In this document: one piece after another, positions 1 to 8,878 of the stretch
Numbering within the stretch: the stretch's first letter is position 1
How the letters are laid out: the number at the start of each line of letters is the position of its first letter
Assembly: GCF_032477075.1 (NCBI RefSeq)
Contig: NZ_JAWDXO010000018.1
Span: 1-58,469, forward strand
Origin: Fusobacterium sp.
GTDB lineage: Bacteria > Fusobacteriota > Fusobacteriia > Fusobacteriales > Fusobacteriaceae
DNA: 58,469 nucleotides
Direction: 5' to 3'
Program-made: the position numbers and the translations under genes
The notes under the pieces: generated by a model
Databases searched by the model: none
What the model was told of the DNA's origin: nothing
The model's input: the letters and a program-made list of their open reading frames with translations, nothing else

Positions 1-643
1 TGGTGCTGTTACTGTTATTTTATCAACAGCTGCTGGTGTTGTCACTGTTACTGATACTCCTGCAGGAGCCACTGGAACAGCTACTACTGGTGCTGTGATT
101 GTTGGTATTCCTACTATTGCAGGAGTTACTGTTCCAGGAAGTCCTCCTAAGTTTACACTTGGTGCTGATGCTGTTACTGATATACTTGGATTTACTACTG
201 GTAAATCTGGCTGTATTGGTTTTATATTTGCTCCTACCTCAATTGTTTCTCTGAATACTTCATTATCAACAGCTACTCCATTTCCAGCCATTATTTTATC
301 TTTTCCTATATTTCCAGAAGATCTGAGTAGACTTCTTCCACTTGTTGTTCCATAGTGCTTATTGATTGCATCTATTGTTTCTTTAAACTCCTCATTTGTT
401 CTGTCTTTCATCTTTCCACTATCTAAATATTGATATGATAAAAAAACTTGTGTACTTGGTATTAAAGGTTTAGAATAAAAATCTCCCTTTCTTACAAGTT
501 CTACAAAATCTGAGTTGTATTCTTTTATTAATCTTTCATTTTCTGCTATCTTCCTTCTTATTTCTTCGCGCTCTGTCTGTATTTTTGTTAAAAGATCACT
601 TTTAGTTTCCTGTATTTCCTCTGCTTATGTCACCTTTTCTCAT
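1..643 (-). pseudogene. Autotransporter-type adhesin, 5' part, lacking signal region (partial)
   Basis: The minus strand is open from about 624 to the left edge (about 208 codons). It reads first as a charged, coiled-coil-like stretch (EEIQETKSDLLTKIQ), then a segment with FLSYQYLD, then a low-complexity P/V/T-rich region. This resembles the part just after the signal peptide in large fusobacterial autotransporters. A good ribosome site (GGGGGA) and ATG lie at 643, but that frame reads only MRKGDISRGNTGN before a stop. The autotransporter frame itself has an in-frame TAA at 625-627 and no start codon after it. The signal peptide and family N-terminal domain are therefore missing. The gene begins 16 nt after the FadA-like gene and runs off the window. 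The family call is from composition and context; the missing start is seen directly. Confidence 0.6.
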
Positions 644-659
644 AAAATCTTCCCCCTAT

Positions 660-1099
660 TTAATTTCCTGCTCTTACTTTTTGCTCCATTCTGTCTAATC
701 TGCTCAAGTATTCATTAAGTTTTTCATTTTCAAGTAACAGAAGTTCAATCTCATTATTATTAGTTTTGAACTTATCATATACTTCATCAAACTTCTGACT
801 TAAAAATACTCTGTTTTCATCTGCTTCCATTCCCAGAACTTCTTCAAGCTTCATGATTTCTTCTTCTTCCATTTTCAAAAAAGCCATTCTTTCCTTTCCT
901 ATTTCAAAAGCTGCCCCTGCTGCTGCTGTTCTAGCTTCAGTAGTGTTTTCACTTCTGAATACTTTTTCCTCAAGAGATCCTGTATTTCTCTTCTTATCTG
1001 TTCAAGAACTTTTTTTCCCTCTTTTTCACTTATTTCTTGTGAATAAAGTGCTGTTGTCAAACAAGATAGAAAAAGAAATATCCCCAAAATTTTCTTCAT
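660..1099 (-). pseudogene. FadA-family adhesin, broken by a frameshift
   Basis: A start at 1099 with an AGGAGG site gives a signal peptide (MKKILGIFLFLSCLTTALYS) and a charged helix, then drifts out of frame near residue 40 and stops at 899. The neighbouring frame is stop-free from about 1001 and continues as SLEEKVFRSENTTEARTAAAG and on through a Glu/Lys/Leu-rich helix to the end, EQKVRAGN, at 660. FadA, the small helical adhesin of Fusobacterium, has the same plan: signal peptide, all-helical body, C-terminal RAGN. Joining the frames near 977-982 gives about 145 residues against 129 for FadA. One missing base would explain the break. The second part has no start of its own at the junction; the ATG at 887 is internal. 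Confidence 0.7.
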
Positions 1100-1229
1100 A
1101 CTTCTTTCCTCCTTTTGTAGTTTTTGTCAAACAAATAATACATTTTAATTCTTTAAACCATTTTAATTTAGTCCAGTTTTATAATTTAAAAATGTATTAT
1201 TTGTAAATAAAAAGAACTTTTATAGAACA

Positions 1230-1258
1230 ATTATAACATAATGTGCTTTTTTTTTGAA
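1230..1258 (-). promoter_or_regulatory. Promoter of the FadA-like gene
   Basis: On the minus strand TTCAAA (1258-1253) and a perfect TATAAT (1235-1230) are 17 nt apart. A run of nine A covers the end of the -35 box and the start of the spacer. Confidence 0.55.
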
Positions 1259-1344
1259 GAATATATTTCTTAAGATACTTAGATAATCTATTATTTTATT
1301 AAAAATAAAAAAATAATACAGTTACGTTCTAAAAAAAATCAGGC

Positions 1345-1385
1345 AAACAAAAAAAGAGAATAGTTTCTTAAAACCATTCTCTTTT
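1345..1385 (-). terminator. Terminator after tgt
   Basis: A 10-bp stem (AAAAGAGAAT at 1352-1361 pairing with ATTCTCTTTT at 1376-1385) is followed on the minus strand by a T run. It lies 15 nt past the tgt stop. The plus strand also ends in T, so it could work both ways. Confidence 0.75.
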
Positions 1386-1399
1386 ACAACAATTTTTTT

Positions 1400-2569
1400 C
1401 TATTTTTCAATTATTTTCTTAGGTTTAACCCATTCAGATTCTTTTCCTAAAGTATAATTTTTTATAAAATTATTTTTATAATCTTCAAACTTATTTGCTA
1501 ATATAGCTTTTCTTGCATTTTTCATCAATTTTAAAAGGAAATATAGGTTATGATAAGTAGCAAGTCTCTGTCCAAGAATCTCTTCAGCTTTAAACAAATG
1601 CCTTATATAACCTCTTGTATAATTCTTACATACATAACAACTGCACTCTTCATCAAGTGGTCTATCATCTTCAGCATAAGAAGCATTTTTTATGACAAGT
1701 CTTCCATATTTTGTAAATACAGTTCCATGCCTTCCAATTCTACTAGGTTGTACGCAATCCATCATATCTATTCCTGCCTCAATAGCTTCCAGCATATCAA
1801 GAGGTTCCCCTACCCCCATTAGATATCTAGGTTTCTCTACAGGGCATTTTTCTACTATATGATGAAGTATTCTATACATATCTTCTCTAGGTTCACCTAC
1901 AGCAAGGCCTCCTATTGCATAACCTGAAAAACTTTTGTCCATCTCCATAAGTTCACTTAAACTTTTATCCCTAAGATCTTCATAAACCCCACCTTGAACA
2001 ATTGCAAATAACCCTTGTTCATTGGGTTTTTTATGAGCTTCTATACATCTTTTCGCCCATCTGGTAGTTCTCTCAATAGATGGAATTATATATTCCCTTG
2101 CTGATAGCCCTGGTGGACATTCATCAAAAAGCATTACTATATCAGATCCAAGATTATTTTGGATATCTATTGATTTTTCAGGTGAGAGAAAATGTTTTGA
2201 ACCATCTATATGTGAACTAAACTTTACTCCTTCTTCTGTGATTTTTCTCAAAGCTCCAAGACTAAATACCTGAAATCCACCACTGTCAGTAAGTATGGGT
2301 CTATTCCAGTTCATAAACTTATGAAGTCCTCCAAATTTTGCTATTAGCTCATCTCCTGGCCTTAGATAAAGATGGTACGTGTTTCCAAGAATTATTTCAG
2401 CTCCAATAGTTTCCAGTTCTTCTGGTGTCATAGTTTTTACAGTTGCCTGTGTCCCAACAGGCATGAATACAGGTGTTTCTATTTCTCCATGTGGAGTTGT
2501 TATTTTTCCTGCTCTGGCTTTACCCTGATTTTTTACCAGTTCATATGTAACAGGCAATTTAATTGTCAT
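1400..2569 (-). CDS. tgt: tRNA-guanine transglycosylase
   Basis: Exchanges guanine-34 for a queuosine precursor in tRNAs with GUN anticodons. The 389-residue protein has the usual bacterial length. Visible family marks are DSGGFQVFSL (about residues 95-104, general acid/base Asp), GGLAVGE (220-226, base recognition), the nucleophile Asp in DCVQPSR (271), and the zinc site CSCYVC (Cys 309, 311, 314) with His 340. Start: ATG at 2569, 18 nt after the rel stop, preceded by AGGAGA. It is the last gene of a rel-tgt unit that ends at the hairpin 1345-1385. No queuosine synthesis gene is in the window, so the source of its substrate cannot be judged here. Confidence 0.97.
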   Translation of the reverse strand: MTIKLPVTYELVKNQGKARAGKITTPHGEIETPVFMPVGTQATVKTMTPEELETIGAEIILGNTYHLYLRPGDELIAKFGGLHKFMNWNRPILTDSGGFQVFSLGALRKITEEGVKFSSHIDGSKHFLSPEKSIDIQNNLGSDIVMLFDECPPGLSAREYIIPSIERTTRWAKRCIEAHKKPNEQGLFAIVQGGVYEDLRDKSLSELMEMDKSFSGYAIGGLAVGEPREDMYRILHHIVEKCPVEKPRYLMGVGEPLDMLEAIEAGIDMMDCVQPSRIGRHGTVFTKYGRLVIKNASYAEDDRPLDEECSCYVCKNYTRGYIRHLFKAEEILGQRLATYHNLYFLLKLMKNARKAILANKFEDYKNNFIKNYTLGKESEWVKPKKIIEK

Positions 2570-2587
2570 ATATTCTCCTATCTTATG

Positions 2588-4768
2588 TTATCTGTCTACT
2601 GATATTACATTTTTTAATTTTATTATATTATTTAATAAATATTTGTACTCACTCTTGTCACTTATCTCAATAGTCAATTTTATATTTATAAGCTTCTCTC
2701 CATTTTTGTTTATTTCATTTGAATTTACAGAAACAAGATTTATTTTATGATTTGCTATTGTATTGATGAGCTCTAAAAGTATGTTAGGTTTGTCATAAAC
2801 AAGAACATTAAATGTAAATTTATATTTATTTACTTTTTTTTCTGTCAGAGATTTATCCCATGCTACTTCTATTTCTCTAGAAGGGTCATGTTCTATCATA
2901 CTTTTTAAGTTTTTACAATCTTTGCGATGAACTGTTATTCCTGTAAGTTTAGTCACATAACCTGTTATTTCATCTCCAGGCAGAGGTGTACAACATCTTG
3001 CAAATCTTATAAGAGTATTATTCACTCCATCAATGACTATTCCAAAATCATTTTTATCAGAAGTACTTTTTTCTTTCTCTTTTTTCTTTTCTATAAGCTC
3101 ATCAATATTGATATTTGAAATAGCTCTCTCTTTTTCTATTCGTGTTCTAAGTTTTTTTATAATAACATCTATTTTACTTCTCTTTTCTCCCACATGGTAA
3201 TAAAAATCATCTAGATTACTAATATTATTCTTTTCCATATGTTTTTTAATGATAGGGTCCTCTTCCATCTCTTTCAGAGATATTCCTAATTTTCCTAATT
3301 CTCTCTCAAGATTTTCTCTACCATTCTTTATTGTTTCATCCATTATCTGTTCTTTAAGGAGTTTTCTAATTTTACTTTTTGCTCCATGAGTAACTACTAT
3401 ATCCAACCAATCTTTTGCAGGTCCTTTTGAATTTTTAGCAGTAATTATCTCTACTCTATCTCCATTTTGCAATTTATAATCAAGTGTAACTATCTTCCCA
3501 TTAACTTTAGCTCCCACACATTTACATCCTATCTGTGTATGTATTGCAAAAGCAAAATCCAAAGGTGTAGATCCTTGTGGAAGTTCCAGTATATCTCCTT
3601 TGGGTGAAAATACAAAAACTGTTTCATTCATTATATCTTCAGTTACACTTTTAATAAAGTCCTGTGTATCTTCAGCTTCATTTTGAAGTTCCAATATATT
3701 TCTAAGCCATCCATATACCTGATCTCCTTTTGTAACTTTTGTTTTTTCTTTATAACTCCAATGAGCAGCTATTCCTTCTTCAGCTACTCTATCCATTTCT
3801 TCTGTTCTTATTTGTATTTCAATGAATTTACCCTGTGGACCAACTATTGTTGTATGTATGGATTGGTAATTATTAGATTTTGGTACTGCTATATAATCTT
3901 TAAATCTTCCAGGTACAGGTTTGAAATGACTATGTATAACTCCAAGAGTATTGTAGCATTCACCTTCTGTGTCTACAATTATACGTACTCCCATAAGATC
4001 GTATATATCATCAAATTCTTTTCCTTTTTCATACATTTTTTTATATATACTATAAAAATGTTTAAATCTTCCTTTAACATTACCTTTAATACCTGTATCA
4101 TGTAAAAGTTTTACTATAGTTTTTATAAAGCTTTCTACATACTTGCTTCTTTCATCCCTTTTACTATCTATTAAAGACTTAATATGTTCATATTCTTCTG
4201 GTTTTAAATAACGCAAACATAAATCTTCAAGTTCCCATTTTATTTTTGCTATTCCCAATCTATGAGCAAGAGGGGCATATATATCTAGAGTCTCTTGTGA
4301 TATAGCAATCTGTTTTTCAGGTTTCATATATTTTAATGTTCTCATATTATGAAGTCTGTCAGAAAGTTTAATTATTATAACTCTAAGATTTTGTGCCATG
4401 GCAAGAATCATTTTTCTTATATTTTCATCTTGCTTTTTAGTACCATTAGGAAGGCTTTTTAGTTTTGTAACTCCATCAACAAGTGTTGCTACTGTATCTC
4501 CAAAATTATACTTGATATCTGCTAAAGTTATTAATGTATCTTCAACTATATCATGAAGTATTCCTGCTACAATAGTATCTGTATCCATTTTCATATCTAT
4601 AAGAATTTTAGTAACTTCCACAGGATGCATGATATAATCTTCTCCAGATTTTCTATATTGTCCTTCATGACATTCCTCAGCAAAATATAGAGCTAGTTTG
4701 ATTTTTTCTAGATCTACTTTTAAATTATTCTTATTTATCTGATTTACAATTTCTTCCCAATAGTTCAT
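2588..4768 (-). CDS. rel: Bifunctional (p)ppGpp synthetase/hydrolase, RelA/SpoT family
   Basis: Makes and degrades the stringent-response alarmones. Order of domains in 726 residues: N-terminal HD hydrolase with an intact HDIVED motif (72-77); nucleotidyltransferase with RFKDYIAVPK and EIQIRT; TGS domain beginning near ETVFVFSPKG; zinc-finger-like region with FARCCTPLPGD and HRKDC; C-terminal ACT domain. The intact HD motif and the conserved synthetase motifs argue for a two-way Rel enzyme rather than a synthetase-only RelA. The start at 4768 has a GAGGAAA site. It follows apt (adenine salvage) after a terminator, a common pairing of purine metabolism with ppGpp control. Confidence 0.96.
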   Translation of the reverse strand: MNYWEEIVNQINKNNLKVDLEKIKLALYFAEECHEGQYRKSGEDYIMHPVEVTKILIDMKMDTDTIVAGILHDIVEDTLITLADIKYNFGDTVATLVDGVTKLKSLPNGTKKQDENIRKMILAMAQNLRVIIIKLSDRLHNMRTLKYMKPEKQIAISQETLDIYAPLAHRLGIAKIKWELEDLCLRYLKPEEYEHIKSLIDSKRDERSKYVESFIKTIVKLLHDTGIKGNVKGRFKHFYSIYKKMYEKGKEFDDIYDLMGVRIIVDTEGECYNTLGVIHSHFKPVPGRFKDYIAVPKSNNYQSIHTTIVGPQGKFIEIQIRTEEMDRVAEEGIAAHWSYKEKTKVTKGDQVYGWLRNILELQNEAEDTQDFIKSVTEDIMNETVFVFSPKGDILELPQGSTPLDFAFAIHTQIGCKCVGAKVNGKIVTLDYKLQNGDRVEIITAKNSKGPAKDWLDIVVTHGAKSKIRKLLKEQIMDETIKNGRENLERELGKLGISLKEMEEDPIIKKHMEKNNISNLDDFYYHVGEKRSKIDVIIKKLRTRIEKERAISNINIDELIEKKKEKEKSTSDKNDFGIVIDGVNNTLIRFARCCTPLPGDEITGYVTKLTGITVHRKDCKNLKSMIEHDPSREIEVAWDKSLTEKKVNKYKFTFNVLVYDKPNILLELINTIANHKINLVSVNSNEINKNGEKLINIKLTIEISDKSEYKYLLNNIIKLKNVISVDR

Positions 4769-4815
4769 ATATTTCCTCTTTTCTATAATGTGATTTCATT
4801 TTAAAAGAACCTAAA

Positions 4816-4858
4816 ATAAAAAAGCCCAACCAAAACAAGTAAATTCTGAGTCAGGCTT
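4816..4858 (-). terminator. Terminator after apt
   Basis: The stem AAGCCTGAC/GTTGGGCTT (4850-4858 with 4822-4830, two G-U pairs) is followed by TTTTTTATTTT on the minus strand. It starts only 8 nt after the apt stop and separates apt from rel. Confidence 0.75.
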
Positions 4859-4866
4859 CTGCTATT

Positions 4867-5379
4867 CTAATATTTCATCAAAGTCAAAGTAGGATAATTT
4901 TTAAGTTTTTCCATTCCTTTCAACTCTTCAAGTTCAATTAAAAATGCTAGTCCCGCAACTATTCCTCCTAGAGATTCAACTAGTTCTATAACTGCTTCTA
5001 TTGTTCCACCTGTTGCTAGTAAATCATCTATTATTAAAATCCTCTGTCCAGGTTTGATAGAATCTTTATGGATACATAAAACATTTGATCCATATTCAAG
5101 ATCATATGAATATTCCACTACTTCTCTTGGAAGTTTTCCTGGTTTCCTAACTGGAACAAATCCTATTCCTAAAGCATATGAGACTGGACACCCAAAAATG
5201 AATCCTCTAGCTTCTGGCCCAACTACCACATCTATATTATGTTCTTTAGCAAAATTTACTATTTGCTCAGTAGCTTCTTTATAAGCTTCTCCATCATTCA
5301 TTAAGGGAGTTATATCTCTAAATACAATTCCTTTTTTGGGAAAATCTAATACAGTTGCTACATATTTTTTCAAGTCCAT
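4867..5379 (-). CDS. apt: Adenine phosphoribosyltransferase
   Basis: Salvages adenine to AMP using PRPP in the cytoplasm. The protein has 170 residues, normal for the family. The N-terminus FPKKGIVFRDITPLM and the PRPP-binding loop IIDDLLATGGT (116-126) are both diagnostic. VGPEARGF (53-60) is the usual nucleotide-site segment. The start at 5379 lies 14 nt after the stop of the TPR lipoprotein gene, so it is probably the last gene of the CBS-CNNM-DUF502-TPR unit. A hairpin follows at once. Confidence 0.96.
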   Translation of the reverse strand: MDLKKYVATVLDFPKKGIVFRDITPLMNDGEAYKEATEQIVNFAKEHNIDVVVGPEARGFIFGCPVSYALGIGFVPVRKPGKLPREVVEYSYDLEYGSNVLCIHKDSIKPGQRILIIDDLLATGGTIEAVIELVESLGGIVAGLAFLIELEELKGMEKLKNYPTLTLMKY

Positions 5380-5393
5380 TTCACTTCACCCCA

Positions 5394-6242
5394 TTAATTC
5401 TCTATGCTATTTCTATTTAAACTTTTTTTAAGTTCTATATATTCTGGTTTATATTTATAATTATTTGAAATTAATTTAAATGAATTAAGTGCTTTTTTTT
5501 CCTCTCCATTTTCTAAATACAAAGTTGAAAGTATTAAAAAAAGCTCATCATCTCCACCATATTCTGATATATATCTTAACAATATCTTTGTTGCTGAATC
5601 TTTTTCATTGAATATAGTTGATAAAGAATCACAATATAAAATTATATAGTCTCTTTCATTACTATAATTATCATATTTTTTATTCAATAAAGAATATAAA
5701 TTTTCTTTTTTATCCAATTTTATGAGATTATTCTTAATTGTATGATACAATCTCATATCATATTTTTCTTCCTGTACTTCTTTTAGATAATTATATGATT
5801 TTTCATAGTCATTTTTTGCATAAGCTATATATCCTCTAAGTTTCAAAATATCATTATCATTTGAATTTTTAAAAAACATATTAAGATATTTTTCTGCTTT
5901 TTCAAACTGTTTATCTCTATAATAGACATTAGCCAAATTTTTTATAACACTTTCATCATTTGGGGCTATCTCATAAGCTTTTTCTAAATAATAAATAGCT
6001 GCTTCTTTATTGCCAAGTTCACAATTCACTATTGCCATCTCTTTCATTACCATAAGATTTTTTGAATCATTTTTATATATTTGCTCATACTCTTTTAAAG
6101 CTTCCTTTTTCTTCCCCTTATGATAAAGATTTACTCCCTTTATAAAAGCATGATCATTTTGAATAAGATTTTTTTCTCTTTTACCAGCTCCAGAGCATCC
6201 ACTCAAAAGTAATATTCCTAATAAAAAAAATATTTTTTTCAT
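5394..6242 (-). CDS. Tetratricopeptide-repeat lipoprotein
   Basis: The N-terminus MKKIFFLLGILLLSGCSG is a lipoprotein signal with lipobox LSGC, so the protein should be lipid-anchored in the periplasm or outer membrane. Residues about 30-215 hold several TPR-like helical repeats (for example KKKEALKEYEQIYKNDSKN and KEAAIYYLEKAYEIAPNDES), a scaffold for protein contacts. It starts within the last 4 nt of the DUF502 gene (ATGA overlap) and so is translationally coupled to it. The specific partner is unknown. BamD and NlpI are TPR lipoproteins with envelope roles, but similarity to either cannot be claimed from repeats alone. Confidence 0.8.
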   Translation of the reverse strand: MKKIFFLLGILLLSGCSGAGKREKNLIQNDHAFIKGVNLYHKGKKKEALKEYEQIYKNDSKNLMVMKEMAIVNCELGNKEAAIYYLEKAYEIAPNDESVIKNLANVYYRDKQFEKAEKYLNMFFKNSNDNDILKLRGYIAYAKNDYEKSYNYLKEVQEEKYDMRLYHTIKNNLIKLDKKENLYSLLNKKYDNYSNERDYIILYCDSLSTIFNEKDSATKILLRYISEYGGDDELFLILSTLYLENGEEKKALNSFKLISNNYKYKPEYIELKKSLNRNSIEN

Positions 6243-6928
6243 TCTACTGTTATCTGCTCCTGTTCTTCATTTTTTTCTTCTAAATGTTTTTCTGGCAGAA
6301 TAACTCCCCCAGATATTATTAATTTAACTGCATCATCAACTTTTATATCTAATATTTTTACATCTTTTGCATTTATAACTATAAACATCCCAGAAGTTGG
6401 ATTAGGTGAAGTTGGAATAAAAATATTATACATTCTTTCTATTCCTACTGCTTTTTCTACAGTTGGATTGCTTTCAGATGTTAAAAATCCTATACTATAG
6501 ATTCCTTTTCTAGGATATTCTATTGCTACTACTTTTTGATAAGTTTTTGACCTATCAGAAGTAATAACATCTGTTATTTGGCTTATTGTAGAATATATCT
6601 GATTTATAAATGGTATTTTAGCTAAAAAAACCTTTGCTTTTTTAGCTATTTTTGCAAAAAATACCATTTTTAATGTAAGACCTACAAAACAAATGAATAC
6701 AATCATTGTAACTAATGATAATACATATGTTAATACTTGGAAATAAAATAAATAATCTTCCTCTCCTACCAAATTTAATATAATTTCTTTTATTACTTTT
6801 GTAACAAAAGAATCATTTAAAACTATCATTACTAAACTCATTATCCAGTTAAAGATATATAATGTCAGTACTAATGGGAGAAGAGAAAATAATCCTGCAT
6901 AAAAATAACTTTTTATATGTTTAGTCAT
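6239..6928 (-). CDS. DUF502 family membrane protein
   Basis: The 229-residue protein has two strong membrane segments (about 9-35 and 62-90) and a polar C-terminal half with segments typical of DUF502, such as IPFINQIYSTISQ and the proline-rich FIPTSPNPTSGMF. The family is widespread in diderm bacteria and its function is not established. It overlaps the preceding CNNM gene by 8 nt and the following lipoprotein gene by 4 nt. The three are surely co-translated, which suggests a shared envelope role; that is inference. Confidence 0.82.
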   Translation of the reverse strand: MTKHIKSYFYAGLFSLLPLVLTLYIFNWIMSLVMIVLNDSFVTKVIKEIILNLVGEEDYLFYFQVLTYVLSLVTMIVFICFVGLTLKMVFFAKIAKKAKVFLAKIPFINQIYSTISQITDVITSDRSKTYQKVVAIEYPRKGIYSIGFLTSESNPTVEKAVGIERMYNIFIPTSPNPTSGMFIVINAKDVKILDIKVDDAVKLIISGGVILPEKHLEEKNEEQEQITVE

Positions 6929-8195
6929 CAGACTGCTGCTCCTTTTCTATTAGAACCTTTGATACTCTCATTTTATTTATTTCTAATACTTTCAGTTTAA
7001 CTCCATTGAATTTAAGTTCATCTCCAATAGTAGCTAATCTTCCTAATTCAGTAACAATCAATCCCCCAAGACTTTCATAATCATCAGACTCTGGAAGGTT
7101 TAAAGAAAGTTCTTTATCCAAAGTTTCTATATCTATCATAGCATCTACTTCATAGCTGTTTTCATCTATTTGTGTGACAAATTCTTCTTCTTCAGTATCA
7201 AATTCATCACGTATTTCACCAACTATTTCTTCTATAAGATCTTCTATAGTAAGAAGTCCTACTATTCCTCCATATTCATCCAATACTAATGCTATATGTA
7301 CTTTAAGAGCTTTGAATTCTTTTAATATTTCTATAATAGATTTAGTTTCAGGAACAAAATATCCAGGCCTGATAAAATTTTTAATAGAAACATTTGTGTT
7401 CCCATCTTTTATACAATTCATTATATCTTTTATATAAAGCACTCCCAGTATATTATCAATAGTATCTTCATATACTGGTATCCTAGAAAATCCATTGTCT
7501 ACCATTTCATACCAGATATCGTCTATTGTTTTATTTCCTTCAAATGCAAGCATTGCAGTTCTAGGTGTCATTACTTCTTTAGCAGAAGTCTCTCCAAAAC
7601 CTACTATAGAATGAATCATTTCTTTTTCATCTTCTTCTATTATTCCTTCGGCCTCTCCCACATTTACAAAAGAAATTATATCTTCTTCTGTTATCATCAA
7701 TGTCTCATCTTCTAGCTCTATTCCAAGAAGTCTTCCTATAAATTTTGATATCCATATCAATATTTTGATCAATGGCTTTGTAAAAAAGCTAAACCAATAA
7801 ACAATAACTATAACCACTCCTGCTATCTTTAATGAATGATTTTTAGCTATTATTTTTGGAGTTATCTCTCCAAATACTAATATAACAATAGTCATTCCAA
7901 TAGTTGCAACAGCAACTGATTTGCTTGAAGTTCCCATAAATTGAATAGTAACTATAGTTGCTATTGAAGAAGCAAGTATATTAACTATATTGTTTCCTAA
8001 CAACAATCCTGTAAGCATCTCATTCGGATTTTTTAACCATTTTTTTAAAAGATTTACTTGCTCACTATGCTTTCCATCTTCCAATTTTTCTAAATGTATA
8101 CTTCTAAATGCTGTTAAAGCAGTTTCTGAAGCAGAAAAAAATCCCGATAACAAAATTAAAAACACAAGTAACACAACATTTTGGTACGTGTCCAC
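6921..8195 (-). CDS. CNNM/CorC-HlyC family transporter-like protein
   Basis: Order of domains in 424 residues: DUF21 (CNNM) membrane domain, about 1-190, with the family motif LSGFFSASETALTAFR near the N-terminus; a CBS pair, about 205-330, with MTPRTAM and GFSRIPVYE; a CorC/HlyC C-terminal domain, about 345-420, with DYESLGGLI. Such proteins are linked to Mg2+ or Co2+ efflux, and the name hemolysin is historical. The start is GTG at 8195; an AAGGTG site lies about 11 nt upstream, a little far. The nearby ATG at 8204 is in another frame. The neighbour at 8227 is another CBS protein. Confidence 0.9.
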   Translation of the reverse strand: MDTYQNVVLLVFLILLSGFFSASETALTAFRSIHLEKLEDGKHSEQVNLLKKWLKNPNEMLTGLLLGNNIVNILASSIATIVTIQFMGTSSKSVAVATIGMTIVILVFGEITPKIIAKNHSLKIAGVVIVIVYWFSFFTKPLIKILIWISKFIGRLLGIELEDETLMITEEDIISFVNVGEAEGIIEEDEKEMIHSIVGFGETSAKEVMTPRTAMLAFEGNKTIDDIWYEMVDNGFSRIPVYEDTIDNILGVLYIKDIMNCIKDGNTNVSIKNFIRPGYFVPETKSIIEILKEFKALKVHIALVLDEYGGIVGLLTIEDLIEEIVGEIRDEFDTEEEEFVTQIDENSYEVDAMIDIETLDKELSLNLPESDDYESLGGLIVTELGRLATIGDELKFNGVKLKVLEINKMRVSKVLIEKEQQSDD

Positions 8196-8226
8196 TTTTA
8201 CTCATACACCTTCCTTATTTTTTAAA

Positions 8227-8670
8227 CTAATAACATTTATTTATTAAATCACTCTTTGTGATTATTCCAACTAATTTTTCATTTTCTATAACTAAAACAT
8301 AATTATATCCTTTATTGAGCATATTTGTAACTACATCTTCTAAATCATCATTTAAAGCAGCAGTATAAAAATCTTTCTGCATAATATCTTCTACTTTAAA
8401 TGAAATAAATTTTTTCAAGCTTTCCTTATATCCTTTACTATTAGGAAGCGCTATCATTACTTCCCAAAATGCAATAACTGGTGGTAATGGAGTTTTTCCT
8501 TGTTTTATAAGTATATCTTCCCTTGTTACTACACCAATTACTTTATCCCCATCCACTACTGGAAGTTTTCCAAATCCTTGATTTTTCATTATAAAAATGA
8601 TATCTCCCAGAAGAGTATCTTTCCCTATTGTGACTATATTTTTATTATATACATCCTTAACTTTTTTCAT
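8227..8670 (-). CDS. CBS-domain pair protein
   Basis: A small (147 aa) cytoplasmic protein consisting of two CBS domains, roughly 1-60 and 90-147: MKKVKDVYNKNIVTIGKD and KVEDIMQKDFYTAALND. CBS pairs bind adenine nucleotides and act as energy or ligand sensors. Nothing else is fused to it, so what it regulates is unknown. It lies 31 nt upstream of the CNNM gene, which also carries a CBS pair, and probably shares its transcript. The start ATG has a strong GGAGGTG site. Confidence 0.85.
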   Translation of the reverse strand: MKKVKDVYNKNIVTIGKDTLLGDIIFIMKNQGFGKLPVVDGDKVIGVVTREDILIKQGKTPLPPVIAFWEVMIALPNSKGYKESLKKFISFKVEDIMQKDFYTAALNDDLEDVVTNMLNKGYNYVLVIENEKLVGIITKSDLINKCY

Positions 8671-8691
8671 AGAACACCTCCATGTTATATA

Positions 8692-8720
8692 ATCTTACCA
8701 TATAATTTATCAAAAAACAA
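8692..8720 (-). promoter_or_regulatory. Probable promoter of the CBS/CNNM operon
   Basis: TTGTTT (8720-8715) and TAAGAT (8697-8692) are 17 nt apart on the minus strand, about 20 nt before the CBS gene start. An alternative pairing, TTGATA with TATATA, overlaps it. Confidence 0.4.
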
Positions 8721-8846
8721 CATAACTTCAGTATATCTCCAAGATACAATCATTTTTTTATACTTGAATTTTATAAATTTTATAGAAGATTTGCAAAGAA
8801 TACCTTTTAGTATATATGTATACTGCAAAAAAGTCAAATTTCATTT

Positions 8847-8878
8847 AAAAAAAATAAAAACCAGAAAGAATCTGGCTT
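8847..8878 (-). terminator. Terminator after accB
   Basis: A short hairpin (CCAGA at 8861-8865 with TCTGG at 8871-8875) is followed on the minus strand by TTTTTATTTTTTTT. It sits directly at the stop of the biotin carrier gene and closes the ten-gene operon. Confidence 0.6.

Larger units (their letters stand above)
1100..1399. other. Intergenic region
   Basis: This stretch carries no convincing gene. It holds the promoter of the FadA-like gene (1230-1258), a leader of about 120 nt, and the tgt terminator (1345-1385). The remainder is AT-rich sequence in which I see nothing else. Confidence 0.7.

Noticed and set aside
1..180. Repeated ACTGTTACTG/GCTGGTG-like words suggesting a DNA repeat
   Set aside because: They reflect a low-complexity Val/Thr/Ala/Pro protein segment; spacing is irregular and no unit repeats exactly.
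95..355. An 86-residue plus-strand frame with P/V/T-rich sequence
   Set aside because: It is the complement of the autotransporter linker region; it has no ribosome site and low-complexity composition forced by the other strand.
8196..8204. ATG 8204 as the start of the CNNM protein
   Set aside because: It is out of frame with the protein; GTG 8195 is the in-frame start that keeps the conserved N-terminal segment.
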